Below, piece after piece: positions 32,705-36,583 of a DNA stretch of 36,583 bases (its first letter is position 1; every line of letters starts with the position of its first letter). Both the position numbers and the translations under genes were made by a program. A model generated the notes under the pieces. It ran no database searches. It worked only from the letters and a program-made list of their open reading frames with translations, and was not told the origin of the DNA. This stretch comes from Pseudomonadota bacterium (GTDB lineage: Bacteria; Pseudomonadota; Alphaproteobacteria; Rhizobiales; Xanthobacteraceae). Location: assembly GCA_023417665.1 (NCBI GenBank), contig JAEZFA010000108.1:1-36583 (forward strand), in the 5' to 3' direction.

Positions 32705-34798
32705 ATGCGCCCTCCGGTTCTCATTCCGCTCTTTGCCGGCCTCAATACGGTTTCCGGCATCGGCCCGAAATTTCTGAAACTGTTCGGCAAGCTGCTCGGT
32801 CAGGATGAGCCGCGCGTGCTCGATGCTTTGTTTCATCTCCCGCACAGCGCGATCGATCGGCGCGACCGGCCCAAGCTGCGCGACGTGGTGCCCGAGAGCA
32901 TCGTCACGGTGGAAGTGCACATCGACAAGCACAAGCCGGCCCCGCCCCGTGGACGCGCGCCGCATCGCGTCTTCGCGCATGACGAGACCGGCGACATCGA
33001 ACTCGTCTTCTTCGGGATGCCGCGCGAGCGAATCGAAAAGCTGCTTCCGGTCGGTGAGCGGCGTTTCATCTCGGGCAAGGCTGCGCATTACGACGGGCGG
33101 CTGCAAATGACGCATCCCGACCGCGTCGTCGACGCCGCCGGGCTTGCGAAGCTCGCCACCGTAGAGCCGGTCTATCCGCTGACACAGGGGCTATCCAACG
33201 CATTGGTGCGCCGTGCCGGCGTTGCCGCCGCGAACCGGGTGCCCGCGCTTCCCGAATGGATTGACCCGGCCTTTTTCCAATCGAAGGGTTTCAGCGGTTT
33301 TCGCGATGCGATCCGGCGCATGCACAACCCTGAAGAACCGCAGGACATCGAGCCGGCTTCGCCGTTCCGCTCGCGGCTCGCCTATGACGAGTTGCTCGCG
33401 CATCAGCTGGCACTCGCACTGGTGCGGAGCGACATGCGGCGCGAACCGGGTCGGCCGCACACAGCGGAAGGCCGGTTGCAGTCCATGATCGAAGCAGCAC
33501 TTCCGTTTTCGCTGACATCATCGCAGCGGCGCGCGGTCGAGGAAATCAGGCACGACCTTGCGCAGCCGGAGCGCATGTTGCGGCTCCTGCAAGGCGATGT
33601 CGGTTCGGGCAAGACGCTGGTCGCGCTCCTTGCCGCAGCGCATGTGATCGAGGCCGGCGCGCAGGCGGCGATCATGGCGCCTACCGAAGTGCTTGCGCGG
33701 CAGCATTACCAGCGCATCGCGCCGCTCGCGGCGGCAGCCGGAATTCGTGCCGAAATTCTGACCGGCCGCGAACGCGGCGCGTCGCGCAAGGCGCTGCTCG
33801 ACGATCTTGCGGCGGGCGACATTCCTCTCCTGCTCGGTACGCATGCGGTATTTCAGGACGATGTCGTCTTCAAGGATCTCGCGCTTGCCGTCGTGGACGA
33901 GCAGCATCGCTTCGGCGTGCACCAGCGGCTTGCGCTTGCCGACAAGGGTATTGCGACGGACGTTCTGGTAATGACCGCAACGCCGATCCCCCGGACACTG
34001 GTGCTCACCTATTTCGGTGACATGGATGTCTCCGAGTTGCGTGAGAAGCCCGCCGGCCGCCAGCCGATCGAAACGGTGGCGATCGCGCTCGACCGGATGG
34101 AGGAAGTTGTGGCGGGCATCCGGCGCGCGGTCGAAACCGGAGCGCGTGCCTACTGGATCTGTCCGCTTGTGGAAGAGTCGGAGGAAGTCGACCTCGCGGC
34201 GGCGGAGGATCGCTACGCGCAGCTACAGGAAGTGTTCGGCACGCGGGTCGGTCTGGTTCACGGCAAGATGAAGGCCGCCGACAAGGACGACGCCATGGCG
34301 CGCTTCGCGAGCGGCGCCACCTCGGTTCTGGTCGCAACCACGGTCGTCGAGGTCGGTGTCGACGTGCCGGAAGCGACCGTCATCGTCATCGAGCATGCCG
34401 AACGCTTCGGCCTTGCGCAGCTTCATCAGTTGCGAGGCCGCGTCGGACGGGGTGCGGGTAAATCGAGCTGCGTGCTGCTTTACCGCGCGCCGCTCGGGCC
34501 GACGGCAAAGCGGCGGCTCGAAACCATGCGCGCGACGGAAGACGGCTTCCGGATTGCGGAGGAAGACCTCGCATTGCGTGGCGAGGGTGAAATCCTCGGC
34601 GCGCGGCAGAGCGGCATGCCCGGCTTCAAGATGGCCGACGCGACGCTGCATCGCGATCTTCTGGAAACCGCGCGGAGCGACGCGGCGCTGATCGTTTCGC
34701 AGGATCCGTCATTGCGCAGCGCGCGCGGAGAAGCGCTGCGGGTGCTCCTGCACCTGTTCGAGCGTGAAGAGGCGGTACGTCTGCTCGACGCCGGCTAG
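32705..34798 (+). CDS. recG: ATP-dependent DNA helicase RecG
   Basis: A 697-residue branch-migration helicase for stalled forks and Holliday junctions. The N-terminal wedge/OB region spans about 1-250, including ALFHLPHSAIDRR. Walker A is at 297-304 (GDVGSGKT), DEQH at 398-401, and the C-terminal motifs are VEVGVDVPEATVIVIEHAERFGLAQLHQLRGRVGR (mentioned in parts) and ARQSGMPGF. I chose the ATG at 32705; the frame opens 13 codons earlier, but those overlap the control region. It diverges from sdhE-mfd, pairing two related repair translocases. Its stop overlaps the stop of the convergent DUF805 gene by four bases. Confidence 0.97.
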   Translation: MRPPVLIPLFAGLNTVSGIGPKFLKLFGKLLGQDEPRVLDALFHLPHSAIDRRDRPKLRDVVPESIVTVEVHIDKHKPAPPRGRAPHRVFAHDETGDIELVFFGMPRERIEKLLPVGERRFISGKAAHYDGRLQMTHPDRVVDAAGLAKLATVEPVYPLTQGLSNALVRRAGVAAANRVPALPEWIDPAFFQSKGFSGFRDAIRRMHNPEEPQDIEPASPFRSRLAYDELLAHQLALALVRSDMRREPGRPHTAEGRLQSMIEAALPFSLTSSQRRAVEEIRHDLAQPERMLRLLQGDVGSGKTLVALLAAAHVIEAGAQAAIMAPTEVLARQHYQRIAPLAAAAGIRAEILTGRERGASRKALLDDLAAGDIPLLLGTHAVFQDDVVFKDLALAVVDEQHRFGVHQRLALADKGIATDVLVMTATPIPRTLVLTYFGDMDVSELREKPAGRQPIETVAIALDRMEEVVAGIRRAVETGARAYWICPLVEESEEVDLAAAEDRYAQLQEVFGTRVGLVHGKMKAADKDDAMARFASGATSVLVATTVVEVGVDVPEATVIVIEHAERFGLAQLHQLRGRVGRGAGKSSCVLLYRAPLGPTAKRRLETMRATEDGFRIAEEDLALRGEGEILGARQSGMPGFKMADATLHRDLLETARSDAALIVSQDPSLRSARGEALRVLLHLFEREEAVRLLDAG

Positions 34799-35268
34799 GA
34801 GCCGGCGTAGCGGTTCGGACCGAAGCGGTTGTTGCCCGGATTGCTCGGCAGCACCATGAAGACGATCAGCAGGATCGTTGCGGCCAGCCACAACAAGGCC
34901 GGCACACCGATGAAGACCAGCCCGGTTGCGTTGAACGGATTCAGCGGATTGGCCGTCAGTGCCGCGATGAAGCCGGCGAACATCAGAATTACCGGAATCA
35001 CTGCAATCATGATCCACCAGCCGCTACGGTTGGTGTCGTGCAGGCGGCGAACCGTGACCGAGAGGCCGGGGAAGAACAGCGCCAGCGAGGTGACGAGGCC
35101 GAACGGACCGGTTTCCCAGCCCCAGAAGACCACTGCATCCAGTATGGCGGCGACGACACCGACGATCACGGCGAACAGAACCCACCACCAGTATTCCGCG
35201 CGCGCGGCACGATCGCGGAAGTTCATGAAATTGAAGAATCCCTCGCCGATCGAGTCCCCGAAGCTCAT
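34795..35268 (-). CDS. DUF805 membrane protein
   Basis: A 157-residue inner-membrane protein with four hydrophobic segments. NFRDRAARAEYWWWVLFAVI at the N-terminus and LSVTVRRLHDTNRSGWW in the middle are the DUF805 hallmarks. The C-terminus (PSNPGNNRFGPNRYA) is the usual family end. Function is unknown; family members are small and often sit as single genes. It is convergent with recG, with stops overlapping, and lies 119 bases downstream of the glmS stop. Confidence 0.9.
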   Translation of the reverse strand: MSFGDSIGEGFFNFMNFRDRAARAEYWWWVLFAVIVGVVAAILDAVVFWGWETGPFGLVTSLALFFPGLSVTVRRLHDTNRSGWWIMIAVIPVILMFAGFIAALTANPLNPFNATGLVFIGVPALLWLAATILLIVFMVLPSNPGNNRFGPNRYAGS

Positions 35269-35338
35269 TTCCGCAGTCCCTGCCCCAACAATTTTGCTGG
35301 CGGCAGATTAGCGACGAGCGGGAAAAAGGGAAGTATTG

Positions 35339-35383
35339 GCGCGGATTTTCCATTCACAAGGGCGGCATTGCCCCCATCCGCGC
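35339..35383 (-). terminator. Possible glmS terminator hairpin
   Basis: GCGCGGAT (35339-35346) pairs with ATCCGCGC (35376-35383), with an inner GGGC/GCCC pairing in the loop. It begins five bases after the glmS stop on the minus strand. A T-rich stretch follows only about ten bases later, so its strength as an intrinsic terminator is uncertain. Confidence 0.4.
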
Positions 35384-35387
35384 GGCG

Positions 35388-36583
35388 CTATTCGACCGTG
35401 ACGGATTTCGCGAGATTGCGCGGCTGGTCGACATCGGTGCCGCGCAGCACCGCCACATGATAGGCGAGCAGCTGTACGGGAATGGAGAAGACCAGCGGGG
35501 TCACGGTCGCCGGCATGTCCGGCAGCGTCAGGACCGCCTCGACGCCGTCGCCGGCGGCCGCCGCGCCCTTGCGGTCCGTCACCAGCACGATGCGCCCGCC
35601 GCGCGCCAGCACTTCCTGCATGTTGGACGCGGTCTTCTCGAACACGAAATCATGCGGGGCGATGACGACCACCGGCATCTGCTCGTCGATCAGCGCGATC
35701 GGGCCGTGCTTGAGTTCGCCCGCGGCATAGCCCTCGGCGTGAATGTAGGAAATTTCCTTGAGCTTTAGCGCGCCTTCGAGCGCCAGCGGATAGTTCGTGC
35801 CGCGGCCGAGATAGAGCACGTCCTTCGCGTTCATCAGTTCCTTGGCCAGACGCTCGATCTCGTGCTCGAGTTTTAGCGCCTCGGCCATGTGACGCGGCAC
35901 CTCGATCAGCGCATTGACGAGCTTGTGCTCATCCGCGGCGCTCAGGTTTCCGCGGGCACGGCCGGCACCGATCGCGAGCACGGCGAGTGCGGCGAGCTGG
36001 CAGGTGAAGGCCTTGGTCGAGGCCACGCCGATTTCCGGCCCGGCCAGTGTCGGCATGATGGCGCCGCTTTCGCGGGCGATGGTCGAGGTCGGCACGTTCA
36101 CGATGGCGAGCGTGTGCTGGCCATTTTCCTTGGCATAGCGAAGCGAGGCCAGGGTGTCGGCTGTTTCGCCGGATTGCGATACGAAAATCGCAAGCCCGCC
36201 CGATGCGAGCGGCGCGTCGCGATAGCGAAACTCCGAGGCAATATCGACGTCGACGGTGATGCGCGCGAAACGCTCGAACCAGTATTTTGCGACGAGGCCA
36301 GCGTAAAAGGCCGTACCGCAGGCCGAGATCGTGATGCGATCGACGCTGCGGAAATCGAAATCGAGCTTGGGCAGACGCACTTCTGCTCGCGCCATGTCGA
36401 TGTAATGCGCGAGCGTGTGGCCGACGACTTCGGGCTGCTCGTGGATTTCCTTCGCCATGAAGTGGCGATGATTGCCCTTGTCGACGATGAAGGAGCCGGC
36501 CGCCACGATCTGCACCGGCCGCTCGACCTTGATGCCCTTCTCGTCGCGAATTTCCACGGTGTCGCGGGTGAGGATCGCAAGAT
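35388..36583 (-). CDS. glmS: Glutamine--fructose-6-phosphate aminotransferase (isomerising), C-terminal part
   Basis: The reading frame is open to the right window edge (398 residues visible), so the N-terminal glutaminase domain with Cys1 lies outside. The visible part holds the interdomain segment (MAKEIHEQPEVV) and both SIS sugar-isomerase domains: ISACGTAFYAGLVAKYWFE, VSQSGETADTLASLR and LGRGTNYPLALEGALKLKEISY. The C-terminus, DQPRNLAKSVTVE, is the standard GlmS end, with the catalytic Lys in NLAKSVTVE. The enzyme makes glucosamine-6-phosphate, the first committed step toward UDP-GlcNAc, cell wall and LPS. An internal GTG at 36557 is not the true start. Confidence 0.97.
   Translation of the reverse strand, partial: LAILTRDTVEIRDEKGIKVERPVQIVAAGSFIVDKGNHRHFMAKEIHEQPEVVGHTLAHYIDMARAEVRLPKLDFDFRSVDRITISACGTAFYAGLVAKYWFERFARITVDVDIASEFRYRDAPLASGGLAIFVSQSGETADTLASLRYAKENGQHTLAIVNVPTSTIARESGAIMPTLAGPEIGVASTKAFTCQLAALAVLAIGAGRARGNLSAADEHKLVNALIEVPRHMAEALKLEHEIERLAKELMNAKDVLYLGRGTNYPLALEGALKLKEISYIHAEGYAAGELKHGPIALIDEQMPVVVIAPHDFVFEKTASNMQEVLARGGRIVLVTDRKGAAAAGDGVEAVLTLPDMPATVTPLVFSIPVQLLAYHVAVLRGTDVDQPRNLAKSVTVE

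Noticed and set aside
1..36583. CRISPR array, rRNA or insertion sequence
   Set aside because: No regularly spaced repeats, rRNA-like segments or transposase genes were seen on reading through.

Overview
The window looks like a high-GC alphaproteobacterial chromosome of the Hyphomicrobiales, in the Bradyrhizobium/Xanthobacteraceae neighbourhood. The evidence is gene content: phosphatidylcholine synthase, an IalB-family protein, egtBD, HspQ, and recG divergent from sdhE-mfd. No rRNA or complete tRNA gene is visible, so the species cannot be named.

Region A (1 to about 6736) is the right end of an integrative element that continues off the left edge. All genes lie on the minus strand: a P4-type tyrosine integrase, an unknown 330-residue protein, an excisionase-like HTH protein, an unknown 320-residue protein, a ClpP-like serine protease, two more unknown proteins, and a primase-polymerase-type replication protein cut by the window edge. 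A 15-base copy of a tRNA-Ser 3' end (6722-6736) sits between the integrase and the chromosome. I read it as the right attachment site; the intact tRNA-Ser should lie at the other end, outside the window. There is no recognisable capsid, portal, terminase or conjugation gene in the visible part. This region is the best candidate for an undescribed system: a small replicating island or phage satellite carrying a protease.

Region B (6856 to 16909) is chromosomal. It holds a GNAT acetyltransferase, a PYROXD2-like flavin oxidoreductase, rimO, a soluble chemoreceptor with PilZ and Cache-like modules, a quinone oxidoreductase, a tight pcs-terC-SDR operon, and a UbiH-family hydroxylase.

Region C (17068 to 23938) holds the ergothioneine pair egtB-egtD behind two candidate operator sites. 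It then has an AEC transporter overlapping an alpha-methylacyl-CoA racemase-like gene, a divergent CitE-like CoA-ester lyase, a diacylglycerol-kinase-family lipid kinase, and hspQ. A strong bidirectional terminator (23959-23988) separates hspQ from the convergent ialB-family gene.

Region D (24011 to 36583) holds the IalB-family protein and a YejA-like peptide-binding protein translationally coupled to a degenerate acyl-CoA-synthetase-like protein and followed by a FrnE-like DsbA protein. Next come sdhE-mfd, divergent from recG across a palindromic control region, then a DUF805 membrane protein and the 3' part of glmS, cut by the right edge. Packing is tight: several same-strand genes overlap by 4 bases, and two convergent pairs abut or overlap at their stops.
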